A DNA stretch of 18,577 nucleotides. Source: Oligoflexia bacterium. Lineage in GTDB: Bacteria > Bdellovibrionota > UBA1018. A program made the position numbers and the translations under genes. The notes below the pieces were generated by a model, which saw only the letters and a program-made list of their open reading frames with translations, was not told the DNA's origin and did no database searches. Of this stretch, positions 8,118 to 14,688 are shown piece by piece (within the stretch, counting starts at the first letter, position 1; the number at the start of each line of letters is the position of its first letter). Location: assembly GCA_903854365.1 (NCBI GenBank), contig CAINWE010000169.1, positions 1 to 18,577 on the forward strand, in the 5' to 3' direction.

Positions 8118-8147
8118 AGGCTTCTGCCCTAATCAAAGAACCGAAAC

Positions 8148-8642
8148 CTACTTAAAAAGATCATTAATCATGTTATTTAGCTCCTTGGTATTAGCAACCT
8201 CTTTCGAAGTAACAACCTCAAGCTTACTCGCCAGCCACTCAAGCCGTTTTCGCACCACAGGAACAAAACCGGCAATAATTCGCTCGACCTTAGTTGCATT
8301 CTCAATATTATCGATCACCTCTACCAAGACCTCGACCGCATCAGCCCAAAACCCACAGAATATAGGCACCAAAAGTGGTGAATCGACTTCAGTCGCCTTG
8401 TAACCCATCGCTTTACAAAGCGCCGTAATTTTCCCGATCTCTTTTAGCCCAGTATTCAAGGGAAATAGCAACGCAATGGTCTTCGAGGCACCCATAATAC
8501 GGTCAATACGCTGAGAAAAGTCGGCGAAATTCGGATTATTCTTACACGTTGCGTCGCCCTCGATCTTTTCCACGATTTCTACCAATTCAGATAGAATTTG
8601 TTTTGATTCTTCTCTAAATTCAAATAAAATAGCATTATCCAT
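8148..8642 (-). CDS. Hpt-like helical protein with Asp in place of phospho-His
   Basis: The 164-residue protein is almost wholly helical and soluble. Residues 5-28 (FEFREESKQILSELVEIVEK) match helix A of CheA-type Hpt domains. Residues 39-56 (FADFSQRIDRIMGASKTI) align with the phosphoacceptor helix, whose usual form is H-x-x-K-G-A. Here it reads D47-R-I-M-G-A, so the His is Asp and the Lys is Met. Phosphotransfer through this site is therefore unlikely. The remaining 100 residues form two or three further helices of unknown role. The protein may bind a receiver or kinase as an inert partner. It starts at 8642, overlapping the divergent HD-GYP start, and ends at the terminator at 8092-8117. 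No clear Shine-Dalgarno precedes it. The Hpt assignment rests on pattern only and needs a structural check. Confidence 0.72.
   Translation of the reverse strand: MDNAILFEFREESKQILSELVEIVEKIEGDATCKNNPNFADFSQRIDRIMGASKTIALLFPLNTGLKEIGKITALCKAMGYKATEVDSPLLVPIFCGFWADAVEVLVEVIDNIENATKVERIIAGFVPVVRKRLEWLASKLEVVTSKEVANTKELNNMINDLFK
8603..8630 (+). promoter_or_regulatory. Candidate promoter for the HD-GYP gene, inside the divergent gene
   Basis: TTGATT (8603-8608) and TAAAAT (8625-8630) are separated by 16 bases. The predicted start would fall about four bases before the ATG at 8641, giving a near-leaderless message. No Shine-Dalgarno is visible. The whole element lies within the coding sequence of the divergent Hpt-like gene. 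Confidence 0.42.
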
Positions 8643-9564
8643 GGACCATATACCTATTAGATTAAATACGTTACGACCTAACTCCCAGCTCTTCTTTGAT
8701 GTGTATATTCACATCGCCGGAAAGCAAATTCATTATATCAAGAAAGCTGATATTTTTGATAGTGCCCGTTTAGAAAATCTTAAAAAAAAGGGAGTCAAAA
8801 AACTCTTCGTCAGAAACGAAGAAGAAGAAAACTATCTCAAATACCTGGACATGTGCCTCAACGTCTTATCTGATAAAAATTTCGACATTAAGAAGAAGGG
8901 CGAAATTTCCTACGACGCTCTCGTGACTGACGCCGAGAACGCCGAGAAGAACCTGGAAACCGAAGCGGGATATGCGGGAGTTCGCAATCGAGTCGGTAAG
9001 ATTATTGACTATCTCGGCTCAGACAAGGGCGCACTGAAGAGTGTCCTCACGTCAGCCGGCATCGCCATCGACGACCATCAGCACAGCGCAAACGTCGCCT
9101 CTTTAGCAACCGCTCTAGCACTCCGAGTCGGCGGCATATCTCCTCGAGAAGTAGGCGACTTATCTCTCGCTGGATTAGTTCACGACCTAGGAAAACCCAA
9201 GATGGGCTTCACTGGCGCAGTGGACATGAACAAACTCACTCCCCAAGAAAAAAAGGACTACCGCAAACATCCAGAGCGAACTCTGGAGATCTTGTCATCC
9301 AAAAAATACATCACCCCGCTCATTCTTCGACTCGTGAACGAGCACGAGGAGCTCGCCAACGGCAAAGGCTATCCCGAGCGTAAAAACCTAGGAAGTCTTC
9401 CTCTCACGAGCCAAATCCTCAGTCTCTGCAACAATGTCGACAACTACTCTCAGGCTAAGCAGATTCCCCCAACGGATGCGATCAAGCCCTACTTTCAAGA
9501 AAATGCAGATCTCTTTGAGCCAGACCTCATGAGCAAAATGAGTGATATCCTCCTCGGTAAGTAA
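8641..9564 (+). CDS. HD-GYP domain protein, probable cyclic-dinucleotide phosphodiesterase
   Basis: HD-GYP proteins hydrolyse cyclic di-GMP with a metal centre in an HD-type fold. Residues 1-75 form a small alpha/beta domain (LFFDVYIHIAGKQIHYIKKA then GVKKLFVRNEEE) seen in front of many HD-GYP domains. The linker 80-110 is charged. The catalytic domain shows H148, HD at 181-182 with GK at 184-185, H210 in KHPERT, HE at 235-236 and GKGYP (241-245). The later ADxxDA segment reads NNVDN, and the first His of the usual HH pair is Glu, so it is not fully canonical. Length and layout resemble Bd1817, the Bdellovibrio HD-GYP protein of known structure; orthology is inference. It is paralogous to the degenerate protein at 6740-8083. 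The start overlaps the divergent gene's start by two bases. Confidence 0.88.
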   Translation: MDHIPIRLNTLRPNSQLFFDVYIHIAGKQIHYIKKADIFDSARLENLKKKGVKKLFVRNEEEENYLKYLDMCLNVLSDKNFDIKKKGEISYDALVTDAENAEKNLETEAGYAGVRNRVGKIIDYLGSDKGALKSVLTSAGIAIDDHQHSANVASLATALALRVGGISPREVGDLSLAGLVHDLGKPKMGFTGAVDMNKLTPQEKKDYRKHPERTLEILSSKKYITPLILRLVNEHEELANGKGYPERKNLGSLPLTSQILSLCNNVDNYSQAKQIPPTDAIKPYFQENADLFEPDLMSKMSDILLGK

Positions 9565-9638
9565 AAAGATAAATTTATAAGAGAAAACTTGCAGGCTGAG
9601 CCAGTCTTTGATAACCCATGGACTCCCTAATTGATTGG

Positions 9639-9714
9639 GAGCCATTAGCTCAGTCGGTAGAGCATCACACTTTTAATGTGAGGGTCGATGGTTCGAATCC
9701 ATCATGGCTCACCA
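9639..9714 (+). tRNA. tRNA-Lys, anticodon UUU
   Basis: A full cloverleaf is present. Acceptor GAGCCAT pairs with ATGGCTC, D stem GCTC with GAGC, anticodon stem TCACA with TGTGA, and T stem GATGG with CCATC around TTCGAAT. The seven-base loop CTTTTAA places TTT at 9672-9674, reading Lys codons AAA and AAG. The discriminator is A and the CCA end is genome-encoded (9712-9714). A T-run (9716-9720) follows without a hairpin. A weak promoter (TTGCAG at 9589, GATAAC at 9610) lies upstream. It sits between the HD-GYP gene and the convergent PAS-Hpt gene. Confidence 0.98.
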
Positions 9715-9748
9715 GTTTTTCGTCGCCACAACAAAAAAGCCTGTTATT

Positions 9749-10552
9749 TCATAGTCGTTTAGCAACCAATGCTTTGTAAATACTCTGAAGCTCTCGCCAC
9801 TCCGCTGTTAAAACTTGATACATAGCAGCGACCGTTCCCCAATTAATGTCCTTTTGTAAGCTCGCCCCTAGAGGCGCTGCCTTAATGTAGCTCTCGTTTT
9901 CTTGAGCCTGACGGCCCATCAAAGCGAACCCGGCAGCTAACGCGTTACCCTTAATACTATGCAAACTACTGAGCACCGCAGATTCCTCTTTTTTACTGAT
10001 CTGATCACCCAAAAGCTCCATCAAGCCAGAGATCTCGTCCATCACGATCGGCAGGATATCCTCGGCACAACTCCTGAGTTGCATCAGCCGCACTAAGCCT
10101 AGCTCGACCTCGCTCTTATTTTTACTCTGAACCTGCTTGGCGTTGAGCAATTCGGTCTGATCCTCAATGACGAGCATCATCTTTTCGAGAACGGACTGCA
10201 CCCAAATCGGGTGATAAGTCACCTTAAGTGAACGCTCAACCCCTGCAACCTCCAGAGAAACGAAAAACAGCTGCTTAGGTAAGTGAATCTGAACCTCTTC
10301 GAACTTTAGCTGAAGCGCACTAAACTGTTCGCGCATTAACTCAAACGCCTCGGCTTCCCCCAGCTTCATCCTAGCCCGACAAGGCTTCAGTAAAACATCG
10401 TCAATGGATCGGCCCGCAATATTTTTTGTCGCAAAGATCCACTCACAAAAAGTAGAGTAATCGGGACAAATGACACCCTCACGATCAAACTCAAGAATGC
10501 CTACAGGTATGACCTTAAGTAAAAATTTATGATTTTCTTCGTCTTTAGGCAT
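9749..10552 (-). CDS. PAS-like sensor with C-terminal Hpt phosphotransfer domain
   Basis: Residues 9-60 (FLLKVIPVGILEFDREGVIC and following) match the start of a PAS fold, and 95-135 complete it with VTYHPI and MMLVIEDQTE. A helical linker follows (about 136-160). Residues 160-265 form an Hpt four-helix domain with the phosphoacceptor motif LHSIKGNALAAG, His198 being the predicted phosphorylation site. No kinase catalytic domain is present, so it would receive phosphate from a separate kinase or receiver. The divergent gene encodes a single-domain CheY-like receiver, an obvious candidate partner. There is no membrane segment, so it should be cytosolic. No Shine-Dalgarno precedes the ATG, and a -10-like TATTAT lies six bases upstream, suggesting a leaderless message. 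It converges on the tRNA-Lys gene. Confidence 0.86.
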   Translation of the reverse strand: MPKDEENHKFLLKVIPVGILEFDREGVICPDYSTFCEWIFATKNIAGRSIDDVLLKPCRARMKLGEAEAFELMREQFSALQLKFEEVQIHLPKQLFFVSLEVAGVERSLKVTYHPIWVQSVLEKMMLVIEDQTELLNAKQVQSKNKSEVELGLVRLMQLRSCAEDILPIVMDEISGLMELLGDQISKKEESAVLSSLHSIKGNALAAGFALMGRQAQENESYIKAAPLGASLQKDINWGTVAAMYQVLTAEWRELQSIYKALVAKRL

Positions 10553-10558
10553 AATTCA

Positions 10559-10564
10559 ATAATA
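10559..10564 (-). promoter_or_regulatory. -10 element for the PAS-Hpt gene, leaderless geometry
   Basis: On the minus strand TATTAT (five of six consensus bases) is followed by exactly six bases (TGAATT) and then the ATG. This is the same spacing as at the phosphoesterase gene (5554-5566). No Shine-Dalgarno exists. The surrounding 110-bp gap is so AT-rich that chance hexamers are likely, so support is moderate. Confidence 0.42.
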
Positions 10565-10610
10565 TTACAAAAAATATTTTTATATAAATTATTTTGAATC
10601 AAAATCAACT

Positions 10611-10657
10611 TTGAGTTAAAATTTTTATACAGGCTATTGTGTCTTATTAAAAAAGGA
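10611..10657 (+). promoter_or_regulatory. Candidate promoter and ribosome binding site for the CheY-like gene
   Basis: TTGAGT (10611-10616) and TATTGT (10635-10640) are 18 bases apart in the AT-rich divergent gap. AAAGGA at 10652-10657 is a clear Shine-Dalgarno, eight bases before the ATG at 10666 and five before the GTG at 10663, which favours the ATG as start. Confidence 0.4.
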
Positions 10658-10665
10658 AAAGAGTG

Positions 10666-11070
10666 ATGATTTCGAAAACCTCCAAAGTTTTGTATGTCGA
10701 CGACTTCGTAGTCTTTAGAAATCTCGTGGCGAAGGCGCTCTCCGAGCTAGGATACGAAAAAGTAGAGGGGGCAGTCGACGGCGAAGAAGCTCTACAAAAG
10801 CTGATTAACGCCCAAAAAAGCGGACAGCCTTTCGACCTCATCCTCAGCGATTGGAATATGCCAAAAGTCAGCGGCCTCGAACTCCTCCAAGCAGTGCGAA
10901 GCAGTGAAGCGCTCAAAAACATTACATTCGTTATGATCACCGCAGAAAAAGAAAATCAACACATCGTCGAAGCTGTCAACGCCGGAGTCGATGACTACAT
11001 CATGAAGCCGGTCAACAAGAACCAACTAGCCGACAAAATCTTGGCGCTCAATCAACGACAAACCAAATAG
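10666..11070 (+). CDS. Single-domain CheY-like response regulator
   Basis: The 134-residue product is one receiver domain with no output domain. Every functional residue is in place: the acidic pair Asp12-Asp13 (VLYVDDF), phosphoacceptor Asp62 (LSDWNMP), Thr92 (MITAEKEN) and Lys114 (YIMKPVN). Spacing matches chemotaxis CheY closely. Such receivers act by binding a partner, such as a motor switch, kinase or Hpt protein, when phosphorylated. The divergent PAS-Hpt gene, 110 bp away, makes an Hpt-receiver pairing plausible. CheA, CheW or receptor genes are absent from the window, so a chemotaxis role is not shown. A GTG three bases pairs upstream (10663) could also start translation, but the Shine-Dalgarno spacing favours ATG. 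It converges with the protease gene, leaving only 13 bases between. Confidence 0.93.
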   Translation: MISKTSKVLYVDDFVVFRNLVAKALSELGYEKVEGAVDGEEALQKLINAQKSGQPFDLILSDWNMPKVSGLELLQAVRSSEALKNITFVMITAEKENQHIVEAVNAGVDDYIMKPVNKNQLADKILALNQRQTK

Positions 11071-11083
11071 CACTACACCGCGC

Positions 11084-12205
11084 CTAACCTGCTTTTTTTG
11101 TCTTTCCCGAAAAGCCTTCATCCAAGCTTCTAAAGTCCACGAGATCGGCCAAATCCTGGTAGCGGACCACTCCCGCTACCGCACCACCCTCGACAAAGGG
11201 AAGGAATTCGACCGAGGCCAGTTCGGCCAAAACGTCCTCCAACGGCGCAGTACTTTCAGGAACCAGAGGACAAGGGATCATCAAATCCTTCACCGAAACC
11301 TCGCTCCAAGAATCCCGAGGTACCCTGCGCAGTTGCTTCAGGCTCACCAACATGGGTTGGCCATTTGCCGCTCTCACGGGCAAAACACGACTCCGGGTCT
11401 GAAACATCAACGAAGCGGCCTCTTTGAGCGGAGTATCCTCAGACAAGGACGGGGTCCTCACACCGACATCTCCCACGGTGATTCCATGCAAAAGGCCGCG
11501 ACTTTCCGAGATCATCAGCTCACTGCTCGCAGCCGAATAGATGAAGACAGCAATCAACATCAAAATCATATTAAACTGAAAGAAGCCCAAAATCCCTAAC
11601 GCCCACGCTAAGCCCTTGGCCAAAGAAACCGTAGTCGCGGTCGCTTGCACAGCCCCTTGCCTTGCCGCAAGCAACGAACGAAATACCCGGCCACCATCCA
11701 AAGGAAATGCAGGCAACAAATTAAATATCCCCAGAACAAAGTTAGCTCTTGATAGCCAATAGGCAAAAAGCTGTGTATTAGGCGAACTCACCATCGCGCC
11801 CAAAGCCCAAAGGAGGCCAGCGATTGCAAAACTCACCAACGGCCCAACAATCGCCACCTTAAATTCAGCAAAGGGCTGATCAGGAATTTTTTCCATTTCA
11901 GACACTCCGCCCAGCATCATTAAAGTCACACCAGACACCTTTACCCCCATCGACTGAGCCACCCACACATGACCAAACTCATGCAAAACCACTGATAAAA
12001 AAAGCCCCAAAGCAAAGACAACACCCCAAAGCACTGGACTACCATAGATCATAAAGGGATTAATTCCTGATTGACCCACAATCAATGGAAATTGCCCGCT
12101 TGCTACAAACACAATATAAGCCAGCAGGAAGAACAAGCTAAAATGCACCCTGAGCTTAACTCCCCTAATTTTTGCGATGGTTAACCCTGTTGGCGTACGA
12201 CTCAT
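11084..12205 (-). CDS. Site-2 protease family (M50) membrane metalloprotease with CBS domains
   Basis: This zinc intramembrane protease has the HEFGH motif at 75-79 inside a transmembrane helix and the second-site motif NLLPAFPLDGGR at 162-173, where Asp170 is the third zinc ligand. Five or six hydrophobic helices span residues 22-36, 57-75, 117-138, 147-165 and 195-225. Residues about 240-360 form a pair of CBS motifs (LLHGITVGDVGVRTPSLSED and SVKDLMIPCPLVPEST), which commonly sense adenine nucleotides and gate the protease. The combination matches the SpoIVFB-like, CBS-containing subgroup rather than RseP, since no PDZ domain is present. AGGTGGG on the coding strand lies 8-14 bases upstream of the ATG. 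Substrates are unknown; no anti-sigma factor is nearby. It is divergent from the adenylation-like gene. Confidence 0.94.
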   Translation of the reverse strand: MSRTPTGLTIAKIRGVKLRVHFSLFFLLAYIVFVASGQFPLIVGQSGINPFMIYGSPVLWGVVFALGLFLSVVLHEFGHVWVAQSMGVKVSGVTLMMLGGVSEMEKIPDQPFAEFKVAIVGPLVSFAIAGLLWALGAMVSSPNTQLFAYWLSRANFVLGIFNLLPAFPLDGGRVFRSLLAARQGAVQATATTVSLAKGLAWALGILGFFQFNMILMLIAVFIYSAASSELMISESRGLLHGITVGDVGVRTPSLSEDTPLKEAASLMFQTRSRVLPVRAANGQPMLVSLKQLRRVPRDSWSEVSVKDLMIPCPLVPESTAPLEDVLAELASVEFLPFVEGGAVAGVVRYQDLADLVDFRSLDEGFSGKTKKAG

Positions 12206-12230
12206 TCATCAGTCCCACCTTTAATTTCTC

Positions 12231-12272
12231 TGCAGCTGCAACAGTTGGACCGTTAAAAGCTCTTGAGAAGAG
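12231..12272. promoter_or_regulatory. Two palindromes in the divergent protease/adenylation-like gap
   Basis: TGCAGCTGCA (12231-12240) is an exact 10-bp palindrome, and CTCTT-GAG-AAGAG (12260-12272) is an inverted repeat with a 3-base centre. Both lie within the 116-bp gap between divergent genes. They could be operators; short palindromes also arise by chance. Confidence 0.3.
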
Positions 12273-12321
12273 ACATTAGAAAGATGTAAAAGCGCAATTG
12301 AAATGGGGGATTATTATTCAT

Positions 12322-13383
12322 ATGTTAATGGATTTTAAACTTATAGAATTAATTAAAAAAGCGAAAATTAGCTCAGAATTTCACAATCTTCTCTATAGAG
12401 GCGTTGCTAATGAACCTATTTCTATCGAAGAAATACCAATTACAATTCCATCAAAATTCTGGAGTTACTGTAAAAAAAAGACGTCTCGTGAACAGCCCCT
12501 ATTACCGACCGACGGAGTCATTTTCAAAGGCCGCGTCAACGAAGGACAAGACATCTACTCCGTCTACACTAAAACAGAGTGGAACTTCATGGTAAGCGTT
12601 TTTGGTCGCGGATTAGCCGCCGGAAAACTCAAGCGAGGGGATCGATTAGTCAATCTCTTCAATGCCGGCGATGCTACCGGAGATTTTCTCCTCCTGAGTG
12701 AAGCCCTTCACCGATCCCCCATCGACATTCTGCACATTCCTATGACAGGCCTACCGATCGAGCAGACGATGATTGACCAACTCATTCAACTCAAGGTCAG
12801 CGTCCTTGCTGCCCCACTTCGCACGTTAAAGGATCTTGTCGCCTATTTTTTAAAAAAACGAGTACTCACGCAGTCCCTGCGCGTGGGGATCAAACTGATC
12901 TTGTTCGGTAGCGAATTTGCCGATCCAAAGCAGCTGCTCCCGATCCGAGCACTTTTTCCAAACGCAGCCGTACGACCGATGGGTTACTCCAATCCACAAA
13001 TCGGGCTAATTGGCTACTCAGACCAGGACTGCTCGATTCATGAGTACCGTACCTTTAGCGAAGCGAGCTGGATCGAAATCATTGACCCCGCCACCCTGGA
13101 GCCGATCCACGAACCAGGACATCCCGGCCACTTACTCACGACCCAATTGTTTCGAAGCTGGATGCCCGTCATTCGCTTTCCAACCGGAGAGTGGGCGGAA
13201 TGGATGGACCCGCCGCGAGTACACGAACGAAAATTTCGCAGGCTCGGTAAAACCCTCATGCCAATGAGAGAGCCCGAGGGTTTCGCATTGGAAAATAGGC
13301 CTCGAAGACATTGCCTTTCCCAGGAATGCTTTCAATCAAATTCACACTTCCACCATGGAGCTGCGCAATCTGCCGAGAAATGA
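12322..13383 (+). CDS. PaaK-like adenylation-fold protein, degenerate and C-terminally truncated
   Basis: The central 250 residues resemble phenylacetate-CoA ligase/PaaK-type adenylating enzymes: the helix region around YTKTEWNFMVSVFGRGLAAG, the NLFNAGDATGD loop, LILFGSEFADP, MGYSNPQIGLIGY, and near the end HPGHLLTTQL and MPVIRFPTGEWAEW, the counterpart of the usual LIRYRTGD. The phosphate-binding TSGTTG-type loop is replaced by FKGRVNEGQDIYS. After FRRLGK, where the C-terminal swivel domain with its catalytic Lys should begin, the last 42 residues are the antisense of the histidine kinase gene, so that domain is missing. Catalysis is therefore doubtful. Start choice is uncertain: TTG 12298, ATG 12322 or ATG 12328 are possible, none with a well-spaced Shine-Dalgarno. 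The first 180 bases are about 28 percent GC, against about 50 percent after 12480. Confidence 0.7.
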   Translation: MLMDFKLIELIKKAKISSEFHNLLYRGVANEPISIEEIPITIPSKFWSYCKKKTSREQPLLPTDGVIFKGRVNEGQDIYSVYTKTEWNFMVSVFGRGLAAGKLKRGDRLVNLFNAGDATGDFLLLSEALHRSPIDILHIPMTGLPIEQTMIDQLIQLKVSVLAAPLRTLKDLVAYFLKKRVLTQSLRVGIKLILFGSEFADPKQLLPIRALFPNAAVRPMGYSNPQIGLIGYSDQDCSIHEYRTFSEASWIEIIDPATLEPIHEPGHPGHLLTTQLFRSWMPVIRFPTGEWAEWMDPPRVHERKFRRLGKTLMPMREPEGFALENRPRRHCLSQECFQSNSHFHHGAAQSAEK

Positions 13384-14518
13384 AAAGTCCCAGACCTAGG
13401 CCACCGAATCGACTCGTTCTCTGGGCCCGCTCGAAAGGTTGAAAAATTCGCTCACGATCGACCTCCGGTACGCTCGGACCCTGGTCCCGAACCGTCAAGC
13501 GAAAGCCACCTCCTTCGGGCCGGAGCTTCACCCATACGACACCTCCCTCAGGCGAGAAACGGATCGCATTCATCACCAAATTGGTAATCAACTCCTCCCA
13601 GCGAATCGGATCTACCCAGGTGACTAGGGAGTCAGGAGCCTCGATATTCAGCGACATCCCTGCCTCTTGACTAATGACTTGCAAACGGTTTTGAATGCAG
13701 TCAACAAACAAGCGCGCCACGTCCGTCTCGATCGGCTCAACAACAAATCTGCCATTCTGGATTCTAGAAACATCCAAAAGCCCGTCAATTAACTCGTTCA
13801 GGCGTTCGACTTGACGAATGCTCATTTTCAAAAAATTTTCATACCGATCCTGACCTTGAAACGGCGGAAGCTCCTTGCCGGCCTTCATCATCCTGGTCTG
13901 GAGCTGTAGAATCCCGTAGATCGCAGTCAGGGGAGTTTTCAGTTCATGGCTGGCTATCGATAAAAACTGACTTCTCAAGCTCAACTCCGCCTCAAGCTCA
14001 GAAACACGGGCCAGTTCACATACCCGCTGAGCAACCACCAGCAGAGCCAACTCCTCCTTCACTCCAATCGGCTTGAGAGTACCCAGCACCAACGTTCCGT
14101 ATTCTACCGAACCCGTTGAACGAGTCAGCCCGAATCGGACCCAAGTGATACTTTGTATCGAACTCCGCCCCCCACCCGTCAGCTGAATCCTTCTGACTCG
14201 GTAGAGATCCGAGCTTGTCTTCTTCGCATAACTTTTAAGAAACTGAATCAGACCCTCGCTTTCAACCGAAGTCAGATTCAACTCATTCGCAACCCGCACC
14301 CCCTCGAGTGGCTGCGGCAATGTAGCCACAATCAGCACAGATTGAACTGCCAGGAGCCGCGCGACGCGGTCGGCAAGCTCGTTCAGACCCGTGCGGCTCT
14401 GAGGCCAAGTTAAGTCCTGACTCATAAACTGCGAGACCTGATCAAGTTCCACCTGGTGAAGGGTACCACACATCTTCGGAGGGCGACGCTGCGTAAAGTA
14501 CCTCTTTTGAGTAGGCAT
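13256..14518 (-). CDS. Soluble sensor histidine kinase
   Basis: The protein has a GAF-like N-terminal region (about residues 35-170: VLIVATLPQP, SVEYGTLVLGTLKP), a coiled linker (about 165-185) and a HisKA dimerisation helix with SHELKTPL. The phosphoacceptor His is residue 191 counted from the ATG. The HATPase domain carries the N-box NLVMNAIRFSPEGG, the G1 box VRDQGPSV (usually DxGxG), PFERAQR and the G2 box GGLGLGLFISRQIAQLHGG. No membrane helix is present, so it senses a cytosolic signal. No receiver gene adjoins it; the CheY-like protein and the PAS-Hpt protein are the nearest possible partners. A TTG at 14551 would add 11 residues, but ATG 14518 is preferred. Its last 128 bases overlap the convergent adenylation-like ORF. 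Confidence 0.92.
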   Translation of the reverse strand: MPTQKRYFTQRRPPKMCGTLHQVELDQVSQFMSQDLTWPQSRTGLNELADRVARLLAVQSVLIVATLPQPLEGVRVANELNLTSVESEGLIQFLKSYAKKTSSDLYRVRRIQLTGGGRSSIQSITWVRFGLTRSTGSVEYGTLVLGTLKPIGVKEELALLVVAQRVCELARVSELEAELSLRSQFLSIASHELKTPLTAIYGILQLQTRMMKAGKELPPFQGQDRYENFLKMSIRQVERLNELIDGLLDVSRIQNGRFVVEPIETDVARLFVDCIQNRLQVISQEAGMSLNIEAPDSLVTWVDPIRWEELITNLVMNAIRFSPEGGVVWVKLRPEGGGFRLTVRDQGPSVPEVDRERIFQPFERAQRTSRFGGLGLGLFISRQIAQLHGGSVNLIESIPGKGNVFEAYFPMRNPRALSLA

Positions 14519-14618
14519 AAGAATTGAACTTCTGCTTTGCGATCGACTCAAAAATGATCCCGAGGAAGAGTGCTCGCACCATTTTCATCGCCCCCAAAAA
14601 TGAGACGACCCACCTCGG

Positions 14619-14659
14619 TCCGGAGCGGTAGGCCCACGCCTACTGCTCCGGAATTTTTC
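14619..14659 (+). terminator. Strong intrinsic terminator upstream of the folate operon
   Basis: TCCGGAGCGGTAGGC (14619-14633) pairs with GCCTACTGCTCCGGA (14638-14652) around loop CCAC, a 15-bp stem with one G-U pair, followed by ATTTTTC. The T-run is on the plus strand only. No plus-strand gene ends nearby; the closest, the adenylation-like ORF, stops 1.2 kb upstream. The tail abuts TTGACT of the next promoter. It may end antisense transcription through the kinase gene, end a small RNA, or attenuate folB. Confidence 0.9.
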
Positions 14660-14688
14660 TTGACTGTTTTATTTAACTAGAAGATACC
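14660..14688 (+). promoter_or_regulatory. Candidate promoter of the folate operon
   Basis: TTGACT (14660-14665, five of six consensus bases) is followed after 17 bases by GATACC (14683-14688), a weak -10. The -35 directly joins the T-run of the upstream terminator. The predicted transcription start is near 14695. Confidence 0.42.

Noticed and set aside
9639..9714. tRNA-Lys as an attachment site for a genomic island carrying the signalling genes
   Set aside because: No integrase, no direct repeat of the tRNA 3' end and no compositional break were seen on either side.
11333..11599. An 88-residue plus-strand frame inside the protease gene
   Set aside because: It lies antisense to the CBS region of a well-supported protein, has a His/Gln-rich composition, and no ribosome site was noted.
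12231..12240. TGCAGCTGCA as a proven operator
   Set aside because: A 10-bp palindrome is short enough to occur by chance, and no regulator gene or second copy supports it. It is kept only as a low-confidence site.
14552..14618. A small-RNA gene upstream of the terminator
   Set aside because: I could not find a convincing promoter in this stretch, so only the terminator is annotated and the RNA is left as a hypothesis.
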